From assembly GCA_000499405.2 (NCBI GenBank), contig HG738137.1, forward strand, positions 21,476,603 to 21,540,602: a stretch of DNA of 64,000 nt. The letters are read 5' to 3'. Below the pieces are notes generated by a model. It did not search any database and was not told the origin of the DNA. It saw only the letters and a program-made list of their open reading frames with translations. This document shows positions 37,800 to 49,800 of this stretch, piece by piece. The position numbers were made by a program, and so were the translations under genes. This DNA comes from Onchocerca volvulus (Eukaryota; Nematoda; Chromadorea; Rhabditida; Onchocercidae). Numbering within the stretch: the first letter of the stretch is position 1; every line of letters starts with the position of its first letter.

Positions 37800-40430
37800 G
37801 CATTGAACTGCATTTGTTACAAATGTGGGATTAGAACATGCAGTGCATTAACAATCTCATTTTATAGAATTTCTTACTTTTCCGCACTACCAAAAATCAA
37901 ATAATTCCTATCATAAGATCGTTTTTTTTTTCGATTATATTCAATCTTCAGTTCTTTCTAGAATTGATGGGTCAGGAATCGATGAAGTTAGGATCAGCTT
38001 ATCTTTCTGGAAAACAGATAAATACTGACCTTTATTGGGGAATCAGGCTAACTAAATAATTTAATTTCGCATATTTCAATAGCATTGCTATCAGTTATTT
38101 GAACGAACATTGAACTTCTAAGCATCTGATGATAATTGACACTTTTAGTTGCTGTACCAGATTGCGATGCTATAAATAATTTTTTTATGAATAACAGAAG
38201 CTATTCCGAGAGAAAAAAGGCAGTGCAAATAGTTGTATTTCAGCGAATTTGCTTTCATTTTTATTGGGAAACTATTTTTTCAAATAGTGTGATCTGGATT
38301 TGTTACCTCCACAGATCGGCATCACTGTACTCTCTTACGAATTAGTTTGGACCAAAACTTGATTTTTATTTATTATGTTGGTTTCTTTTCCTGTTTTTAA
38401 TCAACTTTTATGATATATGAACTATCACCAATATTTTTTCGCCCTTACATCAGCGCATTCTGTTCATTGCATATTCTGTAGCAAAATGGATGAAGCTGTT
38501 TGGTAAGAAATAAATGATAGATGCCGTCATATATTGTATCATTCTATGTTGGTAAGATGTGTTTCTAAAATTTCTAATCACTGCACTGCCAATTACTAAC
38601 CACTTAAAATTACCAATTAGCAAATAAAAATTTATCTGCTCTGATTTTCTTCAAAATGATAGAAATTAGTGCACACAAGATGCTACACATTTTTAGAACC
38701 AATTAAAGTGATAAGTGATGAGTAAAGCATGGATGCATAGTGGTCATTGAAATACTGAATTGTCGAATCAACAACTTCATTTCAGGTTTTAAGACATTTC
38801 TTAAGAATGTTAATTTGGAAACTGGCTAATATCGCGGAAAATTTTTTCGAGCACATTTTATTAATCTTTATTTTAATGAAGTAAGCATTTATAAGGTCAT
38901 AATAACTTATATCTTATCAAAGAAATATAAGGAGTAGTTGGCATTATGTGTAATTACTTATTACTCCAGAATAAGAAGTACGGAGAAAAATGGAAATGTT
39001 TTTTGTTCAATCTGAAATATACTGATTGAGTGTGATAATGAAATGAATATGATAAATCTAAGTGTAAGGAAGCGAAAATTTTATGATCTTTTCAATGAGA
39101 AATACACATTTGACATTCGCAACGAATGTACAATCAAACAGACAAGTGCAAAATAAATCTTCGGACTTAAAAAAATCTTTTAGTACAGCATGATAATATC
39201 ATTGTCACTGATATGATTATTTGCAAAACTTACTTTCTACTGTTGTTTTTCAATAGCATTTTCTTATCGTACTGTTACAAATTCGAAATTTATCATAAAT
39301 TCCTTCATTAATGCAAATTTTTTTGTTTAAAATCAAATGATTTTATGATATTTGATCTCTACTCATCAGTCTTGTTTTCAGCGTAATCTGCTCTCTAAAT
39401 AAACGATTCCATTATTATCATTCGACGTAATTATCACTATTTTCGAAATTAGCGCTAATATCACGGTTAGCAGTCCATCATCTCTACTTCTAATGTTGAT
39501 TTCTTGAAAACTTCATCATTTACCATGTGCTTTTCTTTTTTTCTAAATCAACCAACGATTTAGTAATTGCTAAAGTAGTTCGCTTGTTTTTACTTGAGAA
39601 ATTAGCATTATTATTATTTTATCATTATCGTTATCATACCATTATCATTGCCATCAAGACATCATCGTCATCATCTTTTATTTGGCAGTGGCATTCAACG
39701 AAAGCGGTGCATGCGTGTATGTGCGCGCACCTGCAAGAAGCGGCTTTCACCTTCATTTTCTTTTCGATTTCCATTTCTTCCATTTCATCGTCTTCAAAAA
39801 TTTGTTCCAATCCGCTAAAACCAGTTATGATTTGTCGCCGCTCACTACTTGCTCCTACTTATCTGTACCTTTTTTGGTGTTTGATGATGGAGGAGTGTAG
39901 CAGGTTGGGTCTCCTCTCTTCCATCTTCATTTCACATCTCTGTCTTCCGTCGTTTTAGCCCTTTGTAGCTGCTCTTCAACCTTTTTTGAAATACTTTCTT
40001 CTTCTTCATCTCCTTTGACAACAACAACAGCATCAGCAATGACAACCTTCCATATCATCTTCACCAATGTCATCTCATAACACATTGACAGCAGTGAAAG
40101 TTACGTAAATGTTAACGTTTTCTGTCAAAAATTCGCTTTCGAACTGGTCCGTATGATTTCACTAATATATTTTGTATGATGCAATTAGTGAAAAAAGCAT
40201 CTTATCAAAATGAAGCGATAGTTGATAGTAGTATCATATTGGGGGTGATCAAGGGTAATTGATCGAAATTCAGTAGAGCAGAGCGAACTTGATCAAAACC
40301 ATCATTAGCTCATAATTCTTCACAAGCCTCTTGAACATAGAGACAGCGTCCTTAAATGAAAATGGTTGAGAATCCGATGATACTTTTCCCGCAACAATCA
40401 ATTTCAAGCAGAATCGCTTGATGTGTCACA
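37800..40430. other. Intergenic, no gene recognised
   Basis: AT-rich with ATC/CAT triplet bits near 39630-39680. The 143-codon plus frame at 39527-39958 is the longest here but is made of serine, phenylalanine and isoleucine runs from simple repeats and has no splice support. Confidence 0.5.
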
Positions 40431-40439
40431 TATGAGAAC

Positions 40440-40860
40440 AATCTACAGTAAACGGATAACAGAAATACGAGAGCAATTAGCCGGAGTACGGTAGCGAATG
40501 ATTATAAAGCCGTTCTCTCCGAACAGCCGCTCATATCCTCAGAAATGCGAGCAAATCCGCCTGGGCCGCAGAAGGGCGTGGCCCTAGGCGTGACGACAAC
40601 GGTATCTTTGAGGCCTGAAAGGCGAATCAGGGCGGAGCCCGATTGAACTGCCTAGATATGTATCGCTGCCCAATCTATCCTTGATTTAATCAGACAGTCA
40701 GCGAGACGGGTGGCTCACTGGAGAGAGCGAGTCAGCGAGTAGTCAGTGATCATCGCTTCGGATAGGGTAGAGCTGCTGCTGCTGCTGCTGCTGATGCTGC
40801 TGCTATGATGGTGACAGTGACGACGATGATGATGACGATGATGGTGATGGTGATGACATT
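40440..40860 (+). promoter_or_regulatory. GC-rich promoter/5' UTR candidate for dve-1
   Basis: The most GC- and CpG-rich block of the window. It holds a KLF/SP-type GGGCGTGGCC (40574-40583), a GC box GGGCGG (40630-40635), a TATA-like ATTATAAAG near 40501, and GTCAGCGAG twice (near 40698 and 40731). It ends in CTG and GATG repeats (40773-40857). It lies about 2 kb upstream of the first recognised dve-1 exon on the same strand, with no other gene between. The assignment to dve-1 is inference. Confidence 0.45.
40773..40857. repeat. (CTG)n then (GATG/GTGATG)n repeats
   Basis: Nearly pure CTG units (40773-40804, one ATG interruption) followed by GATGAT/GGTGAT units. A short frame (MMVTVTT onward) runs through it, but it is explained by the repeats. 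Confidence 0.9.
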
Positions 40861-40885
40861 TCCTTCCTCTGCTCATCATCCATTT

Positions 40886-41005
40886 GCTTATCTGTGATAA
40901 GTGCTGATAAGGTGATAATCACAGAACCATCCATCAATCCATCCATCCATCCATTCATTGATTTATTCTATTCTCGTCATCCCTCATTTACTATCAGTCT
41001 TATCA
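40886..41005 (+). promoter_or_regulatory. Cluster of TGATAAG GATA sites
   Basis: CTTATC at 40887-40892, TGATAAG at 40895-40901 and 40905-40911, TGATAAT at 40913-40919, CTTATCA at 40999-41005. TGATAAG is the preferred site of intestinal GATA factors (ELT-2/ELT-7) in nematodes. Its position just after the GC-rich block supports an enhancer of the downstream gene. Confidence 0.4.
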
Positions 41006-42640
41006 GTAGCAACATCAGCTGTTTAACTCCCAAATAGTTTTTGATAATAACCAATTTTCATACTCTTTAACTTCTTCATTCTTAATGTCAACAAATGAAT
41101 CCAAACGTAATATCTTCAAAAAAAAAAAAAAAGAGGAAAAAAAAAAAAGAAAAAAATGGCTAAAAAGAAAATTGAAATTTATAAATTATCCAAATTAGTC
41201 GATTTTAATAATGAAAAGCAAAATATTTCTCTCAAGTAACTAACTAATCCTTAAGATTTTAAATATTATAATTTTATCATATTGAAGCTTTCATTGCCAA
41301 AGTAATCTTTACTTGGTTTCACACGAAATCTATTTGAAAATTTGAATTTTTCCAACTTTCATTCGAATAATTTGATGCTGCTTAATTAAATTTTATCAGA
41401 TTTTGCGGATACTAATATGAAAAGAATTATGCTAGAAAGGAGCTGGTATGGCACTTTTTTACAGACTATTTATTGCGAATTCTATTGTTTTCCGAATAAT
41501 TATCAAATTCGCAGATAATTATCGAATTTCTAAATTTTCTTACAATTTTATCATCTGAAACTAATTTATTCGTTTGTACATCATAATATTGGATTCTTTG
41601 AAAAATGCAACAAATTAATAGATAATGATAAGTATGTTGTGTCAAATTAATGTACTAGGAAATGATAAATTCTCGTTTTGCTACGAATGAAACACGTGCA
41701 AAAGTTTTGCATTGTGCGTGATAATTGCTTTTATAATTCTTGCCGCGAAATATTATGTAACTAATGTTTTTTTGCCTGCTGCCTAAAATGGTTTTAAATT
41801 TTTTTCTTGGGAAATACTCAATATCGAATTTTTTCAAGAAATGAATGGAAAATAACTGAAAACTACAAACTTATTTTTAAGAGTTTGAAATATTAAGCTT
41901 TAATTTTTTTGACCTTTTTTTCGAAAAAATTTGCTTCGTATCTTATCTCACCTTTATTCGATTGTGTATTTAATCCGTTAACTTATGGATTAATATTTTT
42001 CTTCTTGAATTTTTCGAACTATATTTCCATTATTGCTAATTCAGTTGTGCGTGGAACATCTAGGCGGATATTACGGAACGATTTAAAATACAACAAATCA
42101 ACTGAGCGATGCATTTCAGGCAAATTAACCGAGAGGACGGGCTAAAACACATTTATTGTTATCAATACTAATATTATCACAGAACCCGCCACTCACTGGC
42201 CCTTATTTAATTTATTTTCTTCTCCGATCGAAATTTTGGACTGTTTATACTTTTCTTTCTCTCTTCTTTTAAACAAATTGTACCTGAAAAAGTAAGTTGT
42301 ATAGTAATTTTTCATTGGTTAATATCTAATTCTAAAATACGACCTTAAATTTAAATTTCAAATTTAGTCAATTATAAAGAAAATTTATTATCTCTATTCT
42401 GATCTGCTGCTCAGATTTAAAAAGCTTAATACAGCCTTTGGGTTTCCGAAATATATTGTCACAGCTGGAACATAAAAACATTATTTCTGCTTCTTTCGTC
42501 ATCCCATTCCTTCTTTCAAGAACTGAAGTCTTTGATTTGCTCTTAGATCAAACGAACTTAAATAGTTTCGAACTTCATATTTTAGACTCCTTAAATTCTC
42601 TCTGAAACTTCTTTTCAAATTTTTGCTTAGTTAAAATCTG
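41006..42640. other. Upstream intron or spacer of dve-1
   Basis: AT-rich with TCCA repeats to its left (40934-40960) and an A-rich run at 41119-41155. The plus frame 41909-42145 is not supported by borders. If the transcript starts near 40.7 kb this is a 5' UTR intron. Confidence 0.4.
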
Positions 42641-42649
42641 GAATTTCAG
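42640..42649 (+). promoter_or_regulatory. Splice acceptor before first dve-1 coding exon
   Basis: TGGAATTTCAG, 53 bases before the ATG at 42703. The frame is open back to this acceptor (RTGFSVSHSKGFRIPLN), so it may serve either spliced-leader addition or an upstream coding exon that would extend the N-terminus. Confidence 0.5.
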
Positions 42650-42702
42650 AAAGAACTGGATTTTCTGTGAGTCATTCGAAAGGATTCAGAATCCCACTCA
42701 AT

Positions 42703-45700
42703 ATGAGTATGTTCCCGGTGCGTGTTGTGGTGGAATCAGTTCGACCGCAACATTGCCTTACGTGCGCACGTGATGGTCATATGCTCGTCGATTCTTACGC
42801 AATTGTCTCCGGTGCGACGTTGCTCAGCCAACTGGTCGATACGGTGCTTAGTGCTTTAGGCATGCCGCAATTGGCCGTCAATTCAAAAGGTTCACTTTCG
42901 ATTTTTGCATTTCTTACTTTAACTCATAAATGGTTTTGGCAAGTAAAATTTAGATTCTGCAAGTTTTTTAGATAACTTCAAAAAATATAGTAAAATTAAA
43001 AGCCTATTAATTGATTTTCGAAATCTGAAGGTATTGTTGTGGTGTACATCCTTTATTCTAAAATATATTTTATTCCTTGCCACTTTAAACAATCATATAG
43101 ACTAGGCTTATCTGGTATTATCCCAACTGCTGCGTAAATCCAAGCTAGAAACTACATCTCCTGGTAGTAACAGTAGCAGGCTGCGATTTGTGTTGGCCAA
43201 TACTAATCCCCTCAAAAGAGGCCAGAGGCCTGTTATGTTCGTTTGTCGTTTCTCTTTCGAAAATAATTCAAGCGTAGATTAACTGGGATTTTAATTTCTC
43301 CTCCAAAATTAAGTGTCAATCAACAATTCTATATTCTTTTCTTTTTTCATTTGACTTAAATTTAAATGCTATTTTTGCACTTTTCTATTTAGTTTTAAAT
43401 TTGATAGAAATTTTCAAATATGTATGGGATGGGAAAAGAGTGAAAAGAGAGAAAACAGAGAGAAATTTGATGCTACTATCATATTTAATGTTTTGAACGC
43501 ATATTCATACATTGATTCTCTTAGCAATTTGTTATTGGCTTATTATTATTTCATTTATTGATTTCTCTTTGCAATATTTTTTTTCTTTTTTTTTATTTAC
43601 ATCCGCACATTTTCAGGTATATTTTGCTTTTAGTTAATTAAAATAGCTACAAAACAGTTACACTTAATTTACTATTTTGCGGTGCAAAATCGTACTTTAA
43701 TCTTTTCCTTCTCTTAAAATGCCATTCATTAATCTTCGCTTCATTTATAATCTTCAAACAAAATTCCATTTACTTGCTTGATTTTCAGAAGAATTTATTT
43801 CATTGATTATAAATTAAGTTTATTATCATTATTATTATTACCCTCTCATCATTATTAAAACAAATACAGTTTTTAAGTATTCGATTAGAATTTTCGAGTT
43901 GAATTATCTATTTAATTGAATGCAGAAATCAGCGAAGAATTATTCATTCATTCGATGAAAACTGTTGTATTTGTCTTGATCAGCATTATCACTATAACGG
44001 TATAGTCACTCCTCACTCCATCAATCAATAAATTAGACGATGAATCCATCGTCCATCTTTAGATGCCGAAAGTTAGTGAAAATTTCTGGAAATGCCCTTG
44101 AAAAAACTTCGCTACAGCGATCGGTGTCGAAAAAGGTGAGATCTGTGTATCTTATATTTGTCGATCCCATTGCTTAACACTGCAGAACAGGTATATTCAT
44201 TGGGTCCCTACCTTCCCCGTTGCATCCAATTTGGAATTTTTATAAAACTTCGTCGTCGTAGCCGTCGTTATCTCGTCGACGACGTCGTTGTCATTATTTG
44301 GGCTAGACTTCTCAGGTATGCTTTTGAAGAAGAGGAAAAGGTGAGTGAGGTAGGAGAGGAGGAGGAAGAAGAGGAAAACAACAGCTACTGCAGACTTATA
44401 CATTTTTCAAGGTGAGCCAGGCGATTTCCGCGATCTGAGATGATGATAAAGTCGATGTGACAAGCAGCACTATTGCCTACTACTACTAATACCCGATATT
44501 TATCCTTGAATTTGCTTTTTATTGAATGAAAGATGAGGAGCAAGAGAAAGAAGGAAGAGAGGATGGAACTATTCGATTGGAAATTCCTTCCCAAATCAGC
44601 AAGTCTTAAAACCAGACATAACTGAGGGATCAGCATAAACTTCATAATCGATTTTTGATCACAGAAAATTGACAATTACGGATAGAAGTGATGTATGCAA
44701 TCAGTGCAATCGATGCAAAACTCGAAGCATGAACTTTTTTTGAGCATTTAAACTAGACCATCAAAAATTGCGTGATAAGAAAGTTGAACAAGCTTCATGT
44801 TATTCTTTATCAAAATAAAAAAGTCAATGATAATTTTAGAAATAATCTTTATTCATATAAAGGTTATCAGAGAACTAATTGAATTGAAATGAATGATGAA
44901 AAGATGATGATTTTACTTCCTCACATCATCTAATCATTTATTGTTGATTTTCATAAAATGCTTTCAGATTTCTTAAAATCAATTTATAGCATAAAATTCT
45001 CTAGAAGACTTCGTACTAAAGTTAGTTTCAAAAGTTAATGGAATGAATTGCCAATTTATGAATAGTTTGAATGCATTATTCTATATGATAGCATCTGCTT
45101 CTCTAAATGTTACTTCAATATCTCAATAATTTGGCTCTCGTGATCTAACAGAAGTTTTAAGATACATCTTAAGTGTCTGGTTTAATTCCAACGGATTCGA
45201 TGATTGTTCCAAGTTAGAAGGAATTTGTCTTGAGTGTTTTCAGCTAAAAGATCACAGATTGAAATCTTGATTCAAAATAGTTTTTCTTATATTGCGCCGA
45301 TATCTTTAATCCTATCGGCGGCTTCACCTTGGCATCGCCAATGTGCTGCCATTTTTGTCAAGGTCATCTACTGGTTGTAAAATTGTAAAGAAAAGAGACA
45401 TGTGATTTAGAAAAATTCTTAAAATCTCCTGCTTAAGTTATGTGGTTTTTTTGAAGTTGAAATATAACTGGATTTCGAAAAATGGAAAAAGAAGCAAGAA
45501 GAGGTAATCTAAATTTTATCTTTCATTCAAATTTCTTATCAGTTTTTTAAAATTCAATTCAAAGAATAATAATAATGACTGAGTTTACTAAATATTTTAG
45601 CGCTATTTTATCTCATCTGTAATCTTCTAGCATATTTATCTTTTTCAATCAATCATTTTGCATCTTAGTATCATTATCATTCACCTATCATTCACCTGTC

Positions 45701-46768
45701 GATCACTTTATCATATCCCTTCTTCACCACCTTATCTTTGTACTCTTTTCTTATCAAAAGAGGATTTGTTGTCGCTAATTATCTTTGACATATTCTGCAA
45801 GAGTTGGTCTTTTATCTCACTTCTTTTCCTTTCTTTTCGTCCTTATCCTTATCTACGATGTAAAAATGCTGGAGAGAAACTATTTTATTACACCACCGTA
45901 GATAGTCTATTCAATCAACCATTAAAAGAATAGATCAAGCCGATATATCCTATTTACAATATAGTTTAATTATACTTTTAAGAATTCTGAACTTTTCTTG
46001 TCATCTAAAATATCAATATTCCTTGAATACTCAAGTGAATATGTTGCTCAACTGTCAAATTATTTGAGACAGATTTCCTGAAATCCAAGTTTGTTATTCG
46101 TATTAGATAATACTTCGTAACCAGTATTCAGCAATATTTTCAAAGATAATTTTTTTTGCAATATATACAAATAAAAGTATCTTTTGCGACCTTACTTTTT
46201 AATTCAAAACTTTCATTTGAGTCATTCAAGTTGAAAAAAAAGCCACAAATTAAGCTCTGACTGAATAATAATTATGAGTATTTCTCACTGTATACCAATG
46301 AGATAAGGAGGAGAGTGCTGTCGCTGTTAATGCACCTCGATTTTTATTGCTTCAACTAATGATGATGAAGATCGCTGCGATTTGAAAATAAAGAAAGTGG
46401 ACCCGTTTTGTGGTTTTGTGGAGAGTTTTGGTGAAAGTGGGAAAAAAAAGGTAATATGAAGGACAGTGCTGAGAGAAGTTCCGGTAAAAAGGTGTTGTTT
46501 TCTCTGAAAAGTGCTTATTCCAGAATGGAAAGGAGAGGGTAATTGATAGAAGTGCTTATTCCTTAAAACAAGTTATTAATTGGAATGAGATGGAGACATG
46601 GAAGAGTGGGAAAAACCGGAGTAGGATACGGCAACCAAATATATCTTAGCAGTCAGAGAAGCTCTTCAGTAATAAATACTGATGTACCGTCATCCATCAG
46701 AACCACAAATTGGGTCCTAAAAAGATGGCATCATATTTTCCCTTCCTGTTCTTTTTTTTTCTTTTTTT

Positions 46769-46810
<42 letters not shown>

Positions 46811-49800
46811 AGAATGATGAGATCCCTAAAAAGAACAAAATAAGATGATATTTCAAAAAGTCCAATGCAAGAAACAGTGCATTCTTTCTCGTTACAATAT
46901 CATCTTATTTTATTTCATTCTTTTGCTTGCTATCCGACAGAACACACAAATTATATTGGCAATTAGTTGAAAAGGGAATGAAAATCCAGAAGAAACTGGT
47001 TTTCCCTTAATCTTCGCGACTCTTACATAACTCAATCCGAACAGCAACTGTTAGCGAAAACCATGCACTATAGATTCGAAAATTTAAAATTGCTTTCTAT
47101 TTCACTTTTCTTCTATTTTTTTCATTGAAGAAAAGGAATAAAAGTAGGAAATAAATAGAGTAAATATTGTGCATAGGCGACATATACCTATAATTGCATT
47201 CAGGATTTCAATTATTGAATAAAATTAAGTTAGTGTTGTAGTGCAAAAACTTTTAGTAATTCTTGGAGCTGGCGGAAAGAAGTGAGAAAATCTTCAGCAT
47301 ATTGATGGAAATCATGCTGAGATAAATATTTAGCATTCAACGAAAAACAAATTAGTTGAAAAAAACAAGATAAAAATTTCAAATAAACTCTAACTTTCGT
47401 TTTTCTTTACCTCGTTATAACAGCCATTCTCTATTGGATAAATTCGAATTTTGTTGTCTTGGCCTTCTCTCAGCAAAATTTTAACTTCTCATCATTATTA
47501 TATGCTTAAACTAAGCAATTTGTATGTCGAGTTGAGTTTTGTATGAGGTAATTTTCTAGCTTAAGTAAAAACAAAATATCTACAGCACACAGTTATTCCA
47601 AGAATCCTTGTTAAAGTCTGTCTATCAAAGATTTGCATTTTTATTTATCATTCGTTTGAAGATAAAATTAGTAAAATGGTGGCAGTAAGTGTAATGCTTA
47701 ATGTTCTGCAAACAAATTTTAAGCAAGAAAAGCTACGAGAAGAAAAAGCATCACTGAATCTGTTAACTGATAAGAAGGAACTGGGAGATGAATCGGCTTC
47801 CAGTTATGTTGTCTTTGTGAAAGGATGGATGGATGATCACAGTGGTGATGATAGTAATGACTATAATATCAACTGTGATAAGCTGATAAGGGTTTGAATA
47901 ATCACGTGGAACAGAGCAAGACTAAGAGAGTACAATACATCCTTCCATCTAATCATCAATCCCATGCAAACACACAAACTACTGTAGCTAATTTACAAGA
48001 CAAACATGATGAAATGATAAAGAAAGGGGATGTGAGTTGAATGAGAAGTAAGCTCAGATCAAAAATTTTATTTTTGCCATAAAATGCTTCAGCGCATGCC
48101 ATTTATATAAAATGATAAAGAAAAGAAGTTTTTTCCTGGAAATACATTGGAACTTTTATCATTTATTGAATTGATCAAATGCTTTCAGTTAAATGATATA
48201 TTAATAATCACTAAATAACTGAAGATCGAATAAATAATTTACTTCATATTTTTTTGGTCCTGCTAAATTTAATTTATTCCAAAGAACAAAATGTGATTAA
48301 TTAAGTATTGTCTTTGCAATTTCATTTAATAAATTTTTTGACTTCTAATTTCATATTTCTTGATTCATAAAAAAAAAAAAAAAAAAAAAAAAATCAAAAT
48401 TTCAGGCTTGGTGCAGGTAGCAAATTGGAAAGCATTGCCGTTCGATCAGATTACGGATAATTTAGACGATACGGTGGAATCATTGCTCAAAGATATCAGC
48501 AATCATATCACTCTTAAAATTTTAACTAAACAGTTCGTCATTTTCATTTTGCAACTTCTGAAAAAGTTTGAAAAAATACTTGGCTTTTAAATTACTAAAA
48601 CATTCTTCCACTGAAATTTTATGATACTTATGTTGCATTTTTTAAGCTCTATAAGCCGAACATACTGAGAAAAGTTTGGCTTTATGAGATATGACTTCAT
48701 GCAGTTTTTCTCGCTCTAAAGGATTTGAAAAATGAAAATTTCGTGAGAAAGAGTCAAGTTATAATCTTCAAGCTCTGCTGTTGTTGCGCTTCGAATAACT
48801 TGACAAAAATAATTTAAGATTTAAAATTGAATTCATAAGAGATCTAGATCTTGACTATGAGTTAGTAATTATTTTGGAGTGGAAGGTGCGACGACCAGTA
48901 TTGAAAGGAAAGATAAAATGTTCGTTCCAAATTTATGGATTTCGCTTTCTGAATTGTTTAAACATTTATTTGCGAAAGGACATCGATAGATGATGATATT
49001 TGTTTGTTTCTGTTTAAAGAGGATAAGGGAAGGGAATTTTATGACTTGGCATAGCGATTGCTCTACGTTAGTTGAGTCGTAAAATCACGGTGCTCGGAGC
49101 ATTAGGAGGGAAATATCCACAAAAAGACTGCTATGGAAATTAGAAGGAAGAAAGGTGTGTTAAGGGGAAGAGAAGAGATAAGCTAGCTATCTTTCCCGTG
49201 AATCATATCATCAAAGCTCCATCAGTTTTTCCATTCTTCTATCCATCCATGGACACTTAGGCGTCTACAGAGAACGAATTGATGGATGCCTGTCAAAGCT
49301 TTGTTCGTCCTGCTATACATAAAATGAAAAAATCAGATCGAACAATTCCTGACTGATTGATAACTTCAGCAATTGTTTACAATAGCAACTTATAATAGAC
49401 GTTTATCAACTAGAGAAATGCAGATAAACAGCAATCATGAATCCTATTCTTATCACTTCTCTTCTATTCTATAACAAAAGAACCGAAAAAGTTCCGATCG
49501 ATTGGAAAATAGGAAATTTGCCGTTAGATCTATCAGAATAACCGCATATTGCCGTTTTTCCCAATTCCTTGCTCTGTTTTGTCCTTTTTCCGATGCACAT
49601 AAAAACTGTTACATGCACATATTTTATTAACATAATAAATTCAAATATCATCGACGTAAGAATACCACATCTAAAGGATTCTCTAATCGGGCCATCTTTC
49701 GGTAAATACGGAGATTTTCGAGAAATTAAGAGATTCTGGAGAATGGTAATCACTGAAGTTGATGTGATCTTAAAAGAGAGATACATTTATGCCGTTTACA

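Noticed and set aside
39527..39958. 143-codon plus-strand frame, the longest in the window
   Set aside because: Made of serine, phenylalanine and isoleucine runs from ATC/TTC repeats, with no splice borders or recognisable domain.
40561..40660. Bacterial (for example Wolbachia) insertion suggested by high GC
   Set aside because: No bacterial coding frame or RNA is present, Wolbachia DNA is itself AT-rich, and promoter-type boxes explain the composition better.
46585..46848. 87-codon frame through the poly-T tract
   Set aside because: Its second half is a run of phenylalanine from the T-run; the first part has no support.
46752..46850. Processed pseudogene signalled by the poly-A on the minus strand
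   Set aside because: No gene body or target-site duplication is visible on the side where the body should lie.
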